A stretch of 64,000 nt of DNA from JAAOIF01 sp965206195 (GCA_965206195.1 CBDBIZ010000011.1:620001-684000); one strand, 5' to 3'. Shown: positions 49,391-57,873, numbered from the stretch's first letter. Numbers and translations: made by a program. The notes: a model not told the origin generated them from the letters alone.

Positions 49391-49721
49391 ATGCAACCAT
49401 ACTTCAAAGATAGCTCTGTGCAGCTTTTTTTAAAAGATAGTTTAGAGTTGTTAAAACAACCCCCTAAAGAAAGCGTTGATTTAATTTTTGCAGACCTACC
49501 TTACAATTTGTCTAATGGCGGTTTTAGTTGTCATGCCGACAAATGGGATGAAAGCCAAAGCATTGAAGAAGACTTTAAATTCTATTTTAAATGGATTAGA
49601 GGTTCGTCATATTCTGCCCTTGCATAAAGGAGGGTTTAATGTTTTAGATAGTTTATTAGCGGTTTGTGTCCATCGCCACAAAATGCTACATTTTGCAGAT
49701 GCAAAACAAAAATCAAGATAA
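49391..49721 (+). pseudogene. Second copy of methyltransferase-HNH cassette, fused by deletion
   Basis: The first 70 codons copy the DpnA-like methyltransferase of 1023-1427 (MQPYFKDSSVQLFL, IFADLPYNLSNGGF), with the catalytic DPPY changed to DLPY and a deletion in the VSVDKGKWD block. At FKWI the sequence jumps, in another frame, to the end of the HNH gene (VRHILPLHKGGFNVLDSL, AVCVHRHKMLHF), which matches residues 148-179 of the HNH enzyme at 437-1039. All that lay between is deleted. Both enzymes are dead in this copy. Confidence 0.8.
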
Positions 49722-49774
49722 AGAAAATTTTAACAACAAAAAACCCAATATAGGTTATAAAAAAATTAACCCTT

Positions 49775-49900
49775 AGCCATGACGAATTGCAAAGCATTAA
49801 AACAATAGTTGAATATCTTTTATCTAGTGAATACAAACATCATGAAAAATGTGATAAAAATGAAAAAAATTAATCATATTGACAAACATACAAAATCTTT
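49775..49900 (+). pseudogene. Remnant of the small cassette gene
   Basis: One frame reads LSHDELQSIKTIVEYLLSSEYKHHEKC and, after a shift, NHIDKHTKSL. It matches the 59-aa product of 261-440 (NQLKSLKIVVEYLLENEQ, then NHIYRHTKIL). It lies between the HNH remains and the 131-aa ORF, in cassette order. Confidence 0.6.
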
Positions 49901-49930
49901 AGGTGCTTTTTTTAAAAAAAGTGCAATACC

Positions 49931-50326
49931 ATGACTTACAAAAACCATAAAAACATATTACCCAAAAAACTCCTGCCTGATAATGCATTATTAGTTATTA
50001 TAAGAGAGGCACTTTTTATTGGAGTCAAGTACCAACAAGTTGCTGAATCGGTGGCTGAAAAATTGCAAACTTGTGATTTTAAAAAAAAGCAATATTTAAA
50101 ACTTATTAAGTCTTTAAACCTTAGGGTTGAATATAGCTATGTGTTAAACGACTGGTTCAAGCACCTTAAGAATTTTATAATCCAACATCACACAAAATAT
50201 AGCTATGTGTTAAACGACTGGTTCAAGCACCTATCATACAGCGATGTTTTGAAATGCGTTCATAAGATAAATTGCCATTATAAATTTAATGATTTGCCTC
50301 GCGCTTGGTTAGGACTGCCAAAATAG
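49931..50326 (+). CDS. Cassette-associated protein, 131 aa, unknown function
   Basis: Basic protein with helical character: LLVIIREALFIGVKYQQVAE, LQTCDFKKKQYLKLIKSLNLRVEY, a doubled YSYVLNDWFKHL segment, and the end INCHYKFNDLPRAWLGLPK. The doubling comes from a 66-bp in-frame repeat and is absent from the decayed homologue at 27-245. It is the only open frame left of this cassette copy. The family is not recognised; presence in both cassettes suggests a role in the R-M system. It is 4 nt before trpA. Confidence 0.55.
   Translation: MTYKNHKNILPKKLLPDNALLVIIREALFIGVKYQQVAESVAEKLQTCDFKKKQYLKLIKSLNLRVEYSYVLNDWFKHLKNFIIQHHTKYSYVLNDWFKHLSYSDVLKCVHKINCHYKFNDLPRAWLGLPK
50131..50232 (+). repeat. 36-bp direct repeat, spacing 66 bp
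   Basis: Identical 36-nt units at 50131-50166 and 50197-50232 encode YSYVLNDWFKHL twice. The 66-nt period keeps the frame. It is a recent duplication inside the 131-aa ORF, not a CRISPR array. Confidence 0.9.
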
Positions 50327-50330
50327 TATT

Positions 50331-51131
50331 ATGTCTAGAATTACAGGAATTTTTGACCAACTAAAGCAAGCTAATAGCAAGGCTTTTATTCCGTTTATCA
50401 CCGCTGGTGATAGTGGTTTAGATAATACCTATGAGTTAATGCAAATCTTGGTTGAAAATGGCGCGGATATGATTGAGTTGGGTGTGCCCTTTTCTGACCC
50501 GATGGCTGATGGACCAGTGGTTGCGGCCTCTCATCAGCGTGCAGTGGAGGCGGGGGTAGGCTTGCAAAACGTACTAGATTTGGTTAAGCGTTTTCGTCAA
50601 ACTAATGATACAACTGCAGTTGTATTGATGAGTTATCTCAATCCGATTGAAGTGTTTGGTTATCAAGCATTTGCAAACGCGGCGAGCGAAAGCGACGTAG
50701 ATGGTGTGCTAGTGGTGGATATGCCGCCAGAAGAAGCGCGCGATTTGAAACAATGCTTGGGCGTTGTTGATATTGATTTTATTTTTCTCATCGCCCCAAC
50801 CACCACCGATAATCGCCTAGCAAATCTAGCTAAGGTAGCGTCGGGCTTTGTATATTTTGTTTCTCTCAAGGGAGTAACGGGAGCTAGTCATTTGGATATT
50901 GCTGTGGTGAATAGCAACGTGAAGCGAATCCGTCAATTTGTTGATTTGCCAGTGGGGGTTGGGTTTGGCATTAAAGATTGTGCAACTGCCAAAGCAGTCG
51001 CTAAATTGGCAGATGCAGTGATTGTCGGCTCAAAGTTGGTTTCATTTGTTGAAAAACACGGTGCAAATAAGCATAAAATGCTAAGTAGCGTTGGTGTTTT
51101 AGCCAATGAAGTTTCCTCAGCAATTAAATAA
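50331..51131 (+). CDS. trpA: Tryptophan synthase alpha chain
   Basis: 266 aa TIM barrel: FIPFITAGDSGLDNT, catalytic Glu in DMIELGVPFSDPMADGPVV, catalytic Asp in VDGVLVVDMPPEEA, FVYFVSLKGVTGA, and VGFGIKDCATAKAV. It cleaves indole-glycerol phosphate to feed TrpB. It begins 4 nt after the cassette ORF and precedes accD by 11 nt. Confidence 0.96.
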   Translation: MSRITGIFDQLKQANSKAFIPFITAGDSGLDNTYELMQILVENGADMIELGVPFSDPMADGPVVAASHQRAVEAGVGLQNVLDLVKRFRQTNDTTAVVLMSYLNPIEVFGYQAFANAASESDVDGVLVVDMPPEEARDLKQCLGVVDIDFIFLIAPTTTDNRLANLAKVASGFVYFVSLKGVTGASHLDIAVVNSNVKRIRQFVDLPVGVGFGIKDCATAKAVAKLADAVIVGSKLVSFVEKHGANKHKMLSSVGVLANEVSSAIK

Positions 51132-51142
51132 GGTGTATTGAT

Positions 51143-51985
51143 ATGAGTTGGCTAGAAAAAATCCTACCTTCAATTACCAGTGTAGCCAAAAAGAACATTC
51201 CAGAGGGCTTGTGGAGCAAATGCTCTAAATGCGAGGCTACTTTATATGAAGCAGAACTAAAACAGCGCACTTATGTCTGCCCAAATTGCGACCATCATAT
51301 GCGTATTTCTGCCAGATTGCGCCTGGAAAGTTTTTTGGATGTTGATGCTCAAGAAGAGATTGCAACCGATTTAGTAGCAGTTGATCCGCTTAAATTTAAA
51401 GATCAAAAAAAATATAAAGACCGATATTCTCAGGCTCAAAAAAACGCCAGTGAGAAAGACGCATTGGTGGTTAAAATTGGCACTTTAAAAGGCATGCCCG
51501 TGGTAGTTGCAGCGTTTGAATTTAAATTTATGGGTGGCTCAATGGGTTCCGTGGTCGGTGAGAAGTTTGTGCGTGCGGCAAAGATGAGTATTGATAACAA
51601 TATGCCATTGATTTGTTTTGCAGCCTCTGGCGGCGCGCGTATGCAAGAGGGTTTGTTTTCACTGATGCAAATGTCTAAAACTGCATTGATGGTCAAATTG
51701 CTTGGTAATAAAAAAATCCCGTTTATTTCAATTTTGACCGACCCGACCATGGGTGGCGTATCCGCCAGTTTTGCGATGTTGGGCGATATCCATATTGCCG
51801 AGCCAAACGCACTGGTTGGTTTTGCCGGACCTAGAGTGGTAGAGCAAACAGTGCGTGAGACTTTGCCTGAGGGTTTTCAACGTAGTGAATTTTTGCTGGA
51901 AAAGGGCATCATCGATATGATTGTGCATCGTCATGAGCTGCGTGATAAGGTGCACCAGTTATTACTAGCACTCCATCATGGTTAA
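51143..51985 (+). CDS. accD: Acetyl-CoA carboxylase carboxyltransferase beta subunit
   Basis: 280 aa. N-terminal zinc ribbon CSKCEATLYEAEL and YVCPNCDHHMRI. The carboxyltransferase core includes FEFKFMGGSMGSVVGEK, ASGGARMQEGLFSLMQM and DPTMGGVSASFAMLGDI. It acts with AccA in fatty acid synthesis. The stop overlaps the next start by one base. Confidence 0.96.
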   Translation: MSWLEKILPSITSVAKKNIPEGLWSKCSKCEATLYEAELKQRTYVCPNCDHHMRISARLRLESFLDVDAQEEIATDLVAVDPLKFKDQKKYKDRYSQAQKNASEKDALVVKIGTLKGMPVVVAAFEFKFMGGSMGSVVGEKFVRAAKMSIDNNMPLICFAASGGARMQEGLFSLMQMSKTALMVKLLGNKKIPFISILTDPTMGGVSASFAMLGDIHIAEPNALVGFAGPRVVEQTVRETLPEGFQRSEFLLEKGIIDMIVHRHELRDKVHQLLLALHHG

Positions 51986-52404
51986 TGGCTAAAAACAAAA
52001 ACCTTTACAAAGTTCTGTATAAACTAACCCACGCAAATGGTACGTTGGTCGACGAATGCCAGGATCAGCCATTGATTTTTGAAATCGGTGATGGACAACT
52101 TGACCCTTGTTTAGAATCTTGCGTGGAAGAGGCGCAACTTAACAAATGGCAAACTTTTGTATTAATGGCGAATGAGGCTTTTGGCGATATTCTTGATGAG
52201 GCTTTTCAAGTAATGAAACGTAGGGATTTTCCTGATGATACGGTGATTGAACAAAACGCTGCTATTGAATTTCAAACCCCTGCTGGCGAGTCATATGTGG
52301 GGTGTATTGATAACATTTCAGGGGATGATATTAGGGTTAACTTCAACCACCCTTTGGCGGGTTGCGATGTGTCATTTCAAGTCAAGGTGTTGGACAGGTC
52401 ATGA
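51985..52404 (+). CDS. fkpB: FKBP-type isomerase, SlyD/SlpA family
   Basis: 139 aa. FKBP half (VLYKLTHANGTLVDE, FEIGDGQLDPCLESCVE) with the insert-in-flap domain (FVLMANEAFGDILDEAFQVMKRRDFP), then FNHPLAGCDVSFQVKV, the family end motif. SlpA/FkpB genes commonly precede ispH, as here, with a 4-nt overlap. The active site looks degenerate compared with the FKBP at 34546, as usual for SlpA. Confidence 0.88.
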   Translation: MAKNKNLYKVLYKLTHANGTLVDECQDQPLIFEIGDGQLDPCLESCVEEAQLNKWQTFVLMANEAFGDILDEAFQVMKRRDFPDDTVIEQNAAIEFQTPAGESYVGCIDNISGDDIRVNFNHPLAGCDVSFQVKVLDRS

Positions 52405-53324
52405 GGGTTTTATTGGCAAATCCACGCGGATTTTGTGCAGGTGTTGACCGCGCTATTGAGATTGTAGAACGTGCTATTAAACAACATAAACCACCTGTAT
52501 ATGTACGTCATGAAGTAGTGCATAATAAATTTGTGGTCGATGATTTAAAAGCCAAAGGTGCAATCTTTGTTGAAGAGATTGCTGAAGTTCCTCCAGGCAA
52601 AGTGGTGGTTTTTAGTGCTCACGGAGTATCCCAAGCCGTGCGTAAACAGGCTGATAAAATTGACGCCATTATTTATGATGCTACTTGTCCATTGGTGACT
52701 AAAGTTCACAAAGAAGTGATACGCAAACAAAAACAAAACCATCAAGTTGTTTTAATTGGTCATGAAGGACACCCAGAAGTTGAAGGCACAATCGGACAGT
52801 CGGGTGATGGCAAGGTTGTTCAACTGGTTGAGACGCTGGCAGATGTGGATAATTTGTCTGTGGATAATCCCCGCCTTTCCTACACCACACAAACCACTTT
52901 ATCGGTTGATGACACACAACAAATTGTGGATGCACTCAAGCGCAAATTTCCCAATATTCAAGCACCTAAAAAGGATGATATTTGTTATGCCACACAAAAC
53001 CGCCAAGATGCGGTTAAGACACTGATGAAAGAGGCAGATGTTTTACTGGTGCTAGGCTCTAGCAACTCATCTAATTCAAACCGTCTGCGTGAGATTGCTG
53101 ATAAAATGCACAAAAACGCCTACCTGGTCGATAGTGCTACTGAAATTCAACCCAGTTGGCTGGCACACGTGAATACCATTGGCGTTACTGCGGGCGCCTC
53201 AGCGCCAGAAATATTAGTACAAAACGTGATTAATTATTTATGCAGTCATGGTGCAAATGAAGTGATTGAGCTTAGCGGTGCTGAAGAAAACGTGCATTTT
53301 CCCTTACCAGAACAACTACGATAA
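52401..53324 (+). CDS. ispH: HMBPP reductase IspH
   Basis: 307 aa, Fe-S enzyme ending the MEP pathway. Cluster cysteines are in NPRGFCAGVDRAI, YDATCPLVTKVH and DDICYATQNRQ. Histidines are in RHEVVHNK and IGHEGHPEVEGT, and SSNSSNSNRL binds phosphate. The start is the ATG at 52401, overlapping the fkpB stop (ATGA); an upstream in-frame ATG at 52362 lies inside fkpB and is rejected. Confidence 0.96.
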   Translation: MRVLLANPRGFCAGVDRAIEIVERAIKQHKPPVYVRHEVVHNKFVVDDLKAKGAIFVEEIAEVPPGKVVVFSAHGVSQAVRKQADKIDAIIYDATCPLVTKVHKEVIRKQKQNHQVVLIGHEGHPEVEGTIGQSGDGKVVQLVETLADVDNLSVDNPRLSYTTQTTLSVDDTQQIVDALKRKFPNIQAPKKDDICYATQNRQDAVKTLMKEADVLLVLGSSNSSNSNRLREIADKMHKNAYLVDSATEIQPSWLAHVNTIGVTAGASAPEILVQNVINYLCSHGANEVIELSGAEENVHFPLPEQLR

Positions 53325-53356
53325 TTTAACAAGATTTCTAAACAAGTAACACTAAT

Positions 53357-54316
53357 ATGAAAAAAACAGCATTAATTTGTGGTTCGTATGCCTTTGATTC
53401 AATCATGGTATTTCAAGACCAGTTTAAAAACCATATCTTGCCAGACAAGGTGCATATGCTAAATATTTCTTTTTTAGTGCCAACTATGCGCAAAGAGTTT
53501 GGTGGTTGCGGCGGTAATATTACCTACAATCTGCACCTGCTCGGTGCAAATTCTGTGCCGATGGCAACTGTGGGTGAGGACTTTGTCCCATACTTAGCCT
53601 GGATGGAAAAACACGGTATTAACACCACTTATATTAAAGTGATTAAAAACACCTATACAGGTCAAGCGTTTATCACTACTGATATGGATGACAATCAAAT
53701 TACCGCATTTCACCCAGGCGCGATGAGCGACTCCCACCAAAACAAAGTAAGTGATGCAGGCGTGGTCGATATTGGTATTGTTGCTCCCGATGGGCGTGAC
53801 GGTATGATTGAACATGCTCAACAATTTGCCAAAGCAGGTACGCCGTTTATCTTTGACCCTGGGCAAGGCATACCAATGTTTTCAGGCGGTGAATTGATTA
53901 CTTTTATTGAGCAGGCGACTTATGTGGTAGTAAATGACTACGAGTCGCAAATGTTGCAAGACAAAACTGGGCTAGATTTGAGTGCTATTACTGCCAAAGT
54001 TGACGCATTGATTATTACTAAAGGCTTTGAAGGCTCCGAGGTCCATACCCATAGCAAGATTATCAATATTGCGCCTGCTAAAGCAGAATCAGTGCAAGAC
54101 CCTACTGGCTGTGGCGATGCCTACCGCGCAGGCTTATTGTACGGGTTAATGAATGATATGGATTGGAAAACTTGTGCACAATTAGCAGGGCTTTTGGGTG
54201 CTGTTAAGGTGGCGCATTTGGGCACACAAAACCATCAATTTGATTTAGCTAAAATCGAAAAATTGTATCAGCAAAATTATGGTGAGTCTTTGTTTCTCCC
54301 CTCAAAGGAAAGTTAA
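53357..54316 (+). CDS. PfkB-family sugar/nucleoside kinase
   Basis: 319 aa ribokinase fold. Family marks are FGGCGGNITYNLHLLGA near residue 50 and the catalytic DPTGCGDAYRAGLLYGL near 250, with Asp as base. LIITKGFEGSEVHT precedes it. The N-terminus (ICGSYAFDSIMVF) resembles bacterial adenosine-kinase-like members; the substrate is not proven. It ends 84 bp before tRNA-Thr. Confidence 0.82.
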   Translation: MKKTALICGSYAFDSIMVFQDQFKNHILPDKVHMLNISFLVPTMRKEFGGCGGNITYNLHLLGANSVPMATVGEDFVPYLAWMEKHGINTTYIKVIKNTYTGQAFITTDMDDNQITAFHPGAMSDSHQNKVSDAGVVDIGIVAPDGRDGMIEHAQQFAKAGTPFIFDPGQGIPMFSGGELITFIEQATYVVVNDYESQMLQDKTGLDLSAITAKVDALIITKGFEGSEVHTHSKIINIAPAKAESVQDPTGCGDAYRAGLLYGLMNDMDWKTCAQLAGLLGAVKVAHLGTQNHQFDLAKIEKLYQQNYGESLFLPSKES

Positions 54317-54363
54317 AAAAATGATGTTAGCCACTGATTAAAAATAATGACACAAGCCTTGTT

Positions 54364-54390
54364 TTGTTTGAATAATGTTTGAGGTATAAT
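54364..54390 (+). promoter_or_regulatory. Candidate tRNA-Thr promoter
   Basis: A perfect TATAAT at 54385-54390 ends 10 nt before the tRNA start, with TTGTTT at 54364-54369 (15-bp spacer). The position fits a stable-RNA promoter. Confidence 0.6.
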
Positions 54391-54400
54391 CCTTTTTCAC

Positions 54401-54476
54401 GCCGAAGTAGCACAGTTGGTAGTGCAACTGATTTGTAATCAGTAGGTCGCCAGTTCGAGTCCGGCCTTCGGCACCA
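54401..54476 (+). tRNA. thrT: tRNA-Thr (TGT)
   Basis: Full 76-nt cloverleaf with CCA: acceptor GCCGAAG/CTTCGGC, D arm AGCACAGTTGGTAGTGC, anticodon stem ACTGA/TCAGT around TTTGTAA (anticodon TGT), T arm GCCAGTTCGAGTCCGGC. Unlike the other three tRNAs it has no partial copy upstream. Confidence 0.96.
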
Positions 54477-54487
54477 TTTTTAAAAAA

Positions 54488-54512
54488 GGCTATCGCTAAG
54501 ATAGCTTTTTTT
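54488..54512 (+). terminator. Intrinsic terminator after tRNA-Thr
   Basis: GCTATC-GCTAA-GATAGC stem followed by seven T, 12 nt after the tRNA end. Confidence 0.85.
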
Positions 54513-54882
54513 CGCCTATATAAAAGTAATACTAAGGGCACTCTATTTTTAATAGAATGATAAAATATGTTAAAAAAGTTTATAATTCTAGGTAGAATTT
54601 ATATTCTGTATTTTTTTTTCGATAAATATACCCGGTATGGAAAGATGTTGAACGAACTAGAAATTAAGAATTTGAAGCTAGAAAACTAAAGACCCTTACA
54701 GATAGTTACTTATTTAAAGGTTTAATCCTGTTGCTGTTAAACATCAAGAAAAGTTAAGCACTATGCAACTATTACCGACCCTAAAGAAATTGGAAGGTTT
54801 GAATGAGTATTAATTAATATGGACAGTTTTTTATTGGAAGAATAACAACCCAAGTGCACTTATAAGACGCTTTTTACAAAGT
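54513..54882. other. Gap with faint coding remains
   Basis: A/T-rich. The plus strand shows short pieces such as YGKMLNELEIKNLKLEN and ATITDPKEIGRFE in different frames, perhaps an old gene fragment. Nothing intact and no RNA seen. Confidence 0.35.
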
Positions 54883-55062
54883 TTAAAAAAAGGTTCTAAC
54901 CACTAGCGAAACAACGCCAACCAACACAATCGCTGTCATTATTTCCAATCGCACTAATCTATTTTCAAACCCTGCAATTTCTTCTGCAGCAGCTAGCGTT
55001 TCCTCATCAGGCGTACCTACTGCTTTAAATGCTTTATAAGTTTTTGATAACATCATTGCCAT
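54883..55062 (-). CDS. Small coiled-coil/membrane protein, 59 aa
   Basis: The product reads MMLSKTYKAFKAVGTPDEE, TLAAAEEIAGFENRLVRLE, then a C-terminal membrane helix IMTAIVLVGVVSLVV. An AAGAAG-like ribosome site precedes the ATG at 55062. Helix-plus-anchor proteins of this size occur in phages and plasmids. It follows the AcrVA2-like gene on the same strand. The family is not recognised. Confidence 0.6.
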   Translation of the reverse strand: MAMMLSKTYKAFKAVGTPDEETLAAAEEIAGFENRLVRLEIMTAIVLVGVVSLVVRTFF

Positions 55063-55226
55063 ATTTATTTCTTCTTTGTTATTTTTGTCTTTATTCTATC
55101 AGCCTCTGCTATTCTGCTTCTTTTAGTTTGCTATAACTATGAAAAGTTATCATATGTTTATTGATTAAACAAGCCAAATTATTTAGGCGATTTTGTGGCT
55201 CTATTGTGCTATCGATGTGTAACGGG

Positions 55227-56144
55227 TCAATTATCATACTCAAAAATCGGCGCAATCCACTTGTAGATAAATCTTTGCTCGTCTGAGTCGCGCTTGCCGC
55301 GCCAAAATCCGTGCCAATGGGCTTTGCGAATATGTGGCTTATGGGGTTTATGGCTGCCGCCTTGATCGGTGCTAAAAGCTCTTATTTTTGCCCCCGTCTC
55401 AGTACCGATTTTAAACACGGTTGGTTGGTGCGGCTCAAAGAATTTATAACCTTTTTTAGTTTTTTTTGGTCGAATGCGCTGCGGCGTAGCACTTGAGTAT
55501 TCGGGCTCACTTGAACAAAGATAGAGCAGTAGTGAGATAATCGGGTTGATATAAATAGCAATATTAGCAATATCATCAGCACTTAGTTTAAAATCAGAGC
55601 CACCGGCTTGTGCGTTTTTAATTGCTGTGTTTGACATTCTGTCAATTGCCTCGGTGATTGTCCACGTGCCCAGGGGCACGGGGATCGGGATTAACGTTTG
55701 CTCAACATCTAGCAGTAGCCTTAATTCTTGAGTGTGATTATTAATATCAAACTCCAGGTGTGCAAATACGCCCTGGATTTCTGAGTTGCCAAAACTAAGC
55801 CCCGGGGTGAGTAAATACACCCCCCATTGCGGCAATCTGAGTAACACCTCAACTGGCATCTCACCTGAGAATGCAGTGCTTGTTATTTGCTCAAATATTG
55901 TATTGTCAAATTGATAAATGCCTTTTGTTAGTCGCCATGACCCTAGCGCTGCGAGTCTTTGTGCGCTTTGAATGTGTTCTAAATTGACTCTACCACCCCC
56001 ACTGGCAATGGCAATCCAAGCTGCCATTGGCAAGTAACAAAATGCTGGCCACTTGGGTAGAGCGTGTTTATTTGCGCGAAAGTCATCAGCTTGTTGCCAA
56101 GCTTGTGGGTATTGTTGTTTGATATGTTTGAGATAATCAAGCAT
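55227..56144 (-). CDS. AcrVA2-like protein (anti-CRISPR-family homologue)
   Basis: 305 aa, close to the 322 aa of Moraxella AcrVA2. As I recall that sequence, matching blocks run throughout: GSWRLTKGIYQFD (GAWRNTLGIYQLD), LPQWGVYL (LPDWCVYV), LLLYLCSSEPEYS (YLLWLCVAEPDIT), KIGTETGAKIRAF (QIGERLGSEVRRY) and the C-terminal HKPHIRKAHWHGFWRG (near 268-283). AcrVA2 targets Cas12a production; many distant relatives lie on mobile elements far from any Cas12a and may have other roles. The neighbours are small genes of mobile-element type. The homology is clear; the activity is unknown. Confidence 0.82.
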   Translation of the reverse strand: MLDYLKHIKQQYPQAWQQADDFRANKHALPKWPAFCYLPMAAWIAIASGGGRVNLEHIQSAQRLAALGSWRLTKGIYQFDNTIFEQITSTAFSGEMPVEVLLRLPQWGVYLLTPGLSFGNSEIQGVFAHLEFDINNHTQELRLLLDVEQTLIPIPVPLGTWTITEAIDRMSNTAIKNAQAGGSDFKLSADDIANIAIYINPIISLLLYLCSSEPEYSSATPQRIRPKKTKKGYKFFEPHQPTVFKIGTETGAKIRAFSTDQGGSHKPHKPHIRKAHWHGFWRGKRDSDEQRFIYKWIAPIFEYDN

Positions 56145-56264
56145 TGTTAGTTAGTTATTTTAATTTTGTTTGACAGTTTATTTTATATTTGCTGTATTAA
56201 TTCATTTACCACCATCTGATAGGTGGTTTAGAAAGTTGAAATCAACTTTGTTTTATAAAAGCAA

Positions 56265-56652
56265 TTAGTCGCATTTATACTCTTCCCACTTATTATTGTT
56301 ATAAAGCGAGTAATTACAGGTGCTATTGTTTAAATCCCAAACACCTATGGCAAGAAGTGATATATCATTAGAATGTTTGTAATATCTAATTGAATCATAC
56401 ATACTGAAGCGCTGGCATAGGCATTTTCCCAAGTCTTTTTTTGCCGTCAAATATCTCGACATACCCTGATTTATCGCTTGAACTACCTATTGGCATTGGT
56501 ATAAGTGATTTATAAAAATCATAGCTAAGAACAGCTTCGTATTTTGTGCCTTCAACAATAAATCTTTTATAAATTACTTCTTGTGTTGCAAGCAAATAAA
56601 TAATCAGTGCGGATACTGGTATCCAAATTGTTTCATTTTTAATTAAGCTCAC
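56265..56652 (-). pseudogene. Membrane-anchored small protein, frameshifted
   Basis: From a GTG at 56652, overlapping the 35-aa gene, the frame reads an N-terminal membrane helix (WIPVSALIIYLLATQEVIY), then YEAVLSYDFYKSLIP and VEIFDGKKRLGKMPMP. Near 56400 the coding continues in another frame (MYDSIRYYKHSNDISLLAIG, STCNYSLYNNNKWEEYKCD) to 56265. The joined product would be about 128 aa. No family recognised. Confidence 0.5.
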
Positions 56653-56746
56653 GATACATTTCGATTTTTTTTACCTCTATTGGGCTTTGTTTGATTTGAT
56701 ATGAATTACCGCTAAACGCACCAAAAAACTCATCAAAAATACTCAT
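56639..56746 (-). CDS. Micro-protein, 35 aa
   Basis: A strong AAGGAGGT ribosome site is placed 5 nt before the ATG at 56746. The product reads SIFDEFFGAFSGNSYQIKQ, then EVKKIEMYRELN. It overlaps the following membrane-protein gene by 14 nt, suggesting coupling. Unknown family; the perfect ribosome site is the main support. Confidence 0.5.
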   Translation of the reverse strand: MSIFDEFFGAFSGNSYQIKQSPIEVKKIEMYRELN

Positions 56747-56820
56747 ATTTACCTCCTTTTCAAATGTTGCTTAAAAATAAACAAGCTAAAGAAAAACACA
56801 CTGCCAAATAACGACTTCTA

Positions 56821-56910
56821 TCAGACGTTTGGGTCTTGACTTTTGGCAGTGACAAAGAAACCAATAACTAACAATCCAGTGCCAATACCTACAAAGATTA
56901 AATTATTCAT
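56821..56910 (-). CDS. Micro-protein with one membrane helix, 29 aa
   Basis: The product is one hydrophobic helix, NNLIFVGIGTGLLVIGFFV, with a short polar tail. The ATG at 56910 overlaps the stop of the upstream remnant (ATGA). Size and composition recall phage membrane or coat peptides; that is inference. Confidence 0.45.
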   Translation of the reverse strand: MNNLIFVGIGTGLLVIGFFVTAKSQDPNV

Positions 56911-57096
56911 AAGATTATTTTGACACGACTTAAATCACATTTAAGGCCACGAATAAAATCATTCGCACGCTTGTTTTTATCGGCCACTGGCAAAGCCTCA
57001 AAATGTCTAAGAATTGCCTTGTATTTGTCTACATCTTCACTGGTGCGCTCGAAGTGATCGGTTGGGCCGCAAGGGTATTTATTATGGGCAGCTTAG
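56907..57096 (-). pseudogene. N-terminally truncated gene at island edge
   Basis: The open frame reads YPCGPTDHFERTSEDVDKY, KAILRHFEALPVADKNKRA, then NDFIRGLKCDLSRVKIIL and stops, overlapping the next start. No start codon precedes it, only a stop, so the 5' part has been lost. It marks the lolA-side edge of the small-gene island. Confidence 0.45.
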
Positions 57097-57132
57097 TGCT
57101 AAGTATTGTGCGTCGATGTTTTAATTTAAGTT

Positions 57133-57153
57133 GGATCTTAACTAGTTAAGACC
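57133..57153 (-). terminator. Stem-loop after lolA, weak
   Basis: GGTCTTAAC-TA-GTTAAGATCC type palindrome just downstream of the lolA stop. There is no T run after it, so termination is uncertain. Confidence 0.3.
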
Positions 57154-57159
57154 CATAAA

Positions 57160-57873
57160 TTATTGAATAATATCAAAACCAGGTTCAAGGTTTGGTTTAA
57201 AAACTTGCAAATTAATCCTTGGGTTGATGACAACATCTGTAAACACAATAACCACGCTTTGTTCCAAAGCATTTTTGAGTGATATTGCTTTGAGTATTTG
57301 ATTTTCAAAACCAAAATTTAATTGTTGGGCTTTTGACGAGTTATCATGAGTTTGATACCAACTCACCCCATCGTATTGATGAGAGAATTTTGGTACATCT
57401 ACATCTAAACTGGGCTTATTAAGCAGCCAGTATAAGGGGCTTTGTGACAAGTCTTGGATTGATTGCAAACTGGCTTGTTCTAGCTCAATATCAATCAACC
57501 AGAGTTGATTGTCATTTAATAACAATATTTGTTCATTCGGTGTGTTAGTGTACCATTTTAGTTGTCTGGGTCTATTAAATACCAGCTGGCCCGAGGTGAC
57601 ACCAATCAATGTGTTGTTTTCGCTATAAGTTTTTTGTGTAAAGTTTGCGCTAAGCGACTCTAATTGAGTGAAAAAATTAACAAACTGATTGTCAGTTGCA
57701 ACACTGATACTACTTAAAAATAACAGTGACAACCCAAAATATGATGCTACTGCATTAGCCTGGTACGATTTAAGGAACGCAAAAAATAGTGCATTTTTTA
57801 GCCAAAAGTGAGAATAATAGCGGGCAATTTGCCGAATTTTTGGGTGAAAAAGGTGTTGTTTTATGGATTTCAT
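57160..57873 (-). CDS. lolA: Outer-membrane lipoprotein carrier LolA
   Basis: The mature domain starts near residue 60 (NQFVNFFTQLESLSANFTQKT) and contains SGQLVFNRPRQLKWYTNTP, the LolA signature, then LWLIDIELEQASLQ and SPLYWLLNKP. It ferries lipoproteins through the periplasm. A signal peptide (GLSLLFLSSISVA) precedes the cut. The frame is open 45 codons further upstream to 57873, but those residues do not look like a signal. A start near 57732 (TTG) is equally possible. It is encoded downstream of ftsK, the common order. Confidence 0.88.
   Translation of the reverse strand: MKSIKQHLFHPKIRQIARYYSHFWLKNALFFAFLKSYQANAVASYFGLSLLFLSSISVATDNQFVNFFTQLESLSANFTQKTYSENNTLIGVTSGQLVFNRPRQLKWYTNTPNEQILLLNDNQLWLIDIELEQASLQSIQDLSQSPLYWLLNKPSLDVDVPKFSHQYDGVSWYQTHDNSSKAQQLNFGFENQILKAISLKNALEQSVVIVFTDVVINPRINLQVFKPNLEPGFDIIQ

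Noticed and set aside
50131..50232. Short direct repeats resembling a CRISPR unit
   Set aside because: Only two units, in frame within an ORF, with spacing equal to a tandem duplication; no cas genes or leader in the window.
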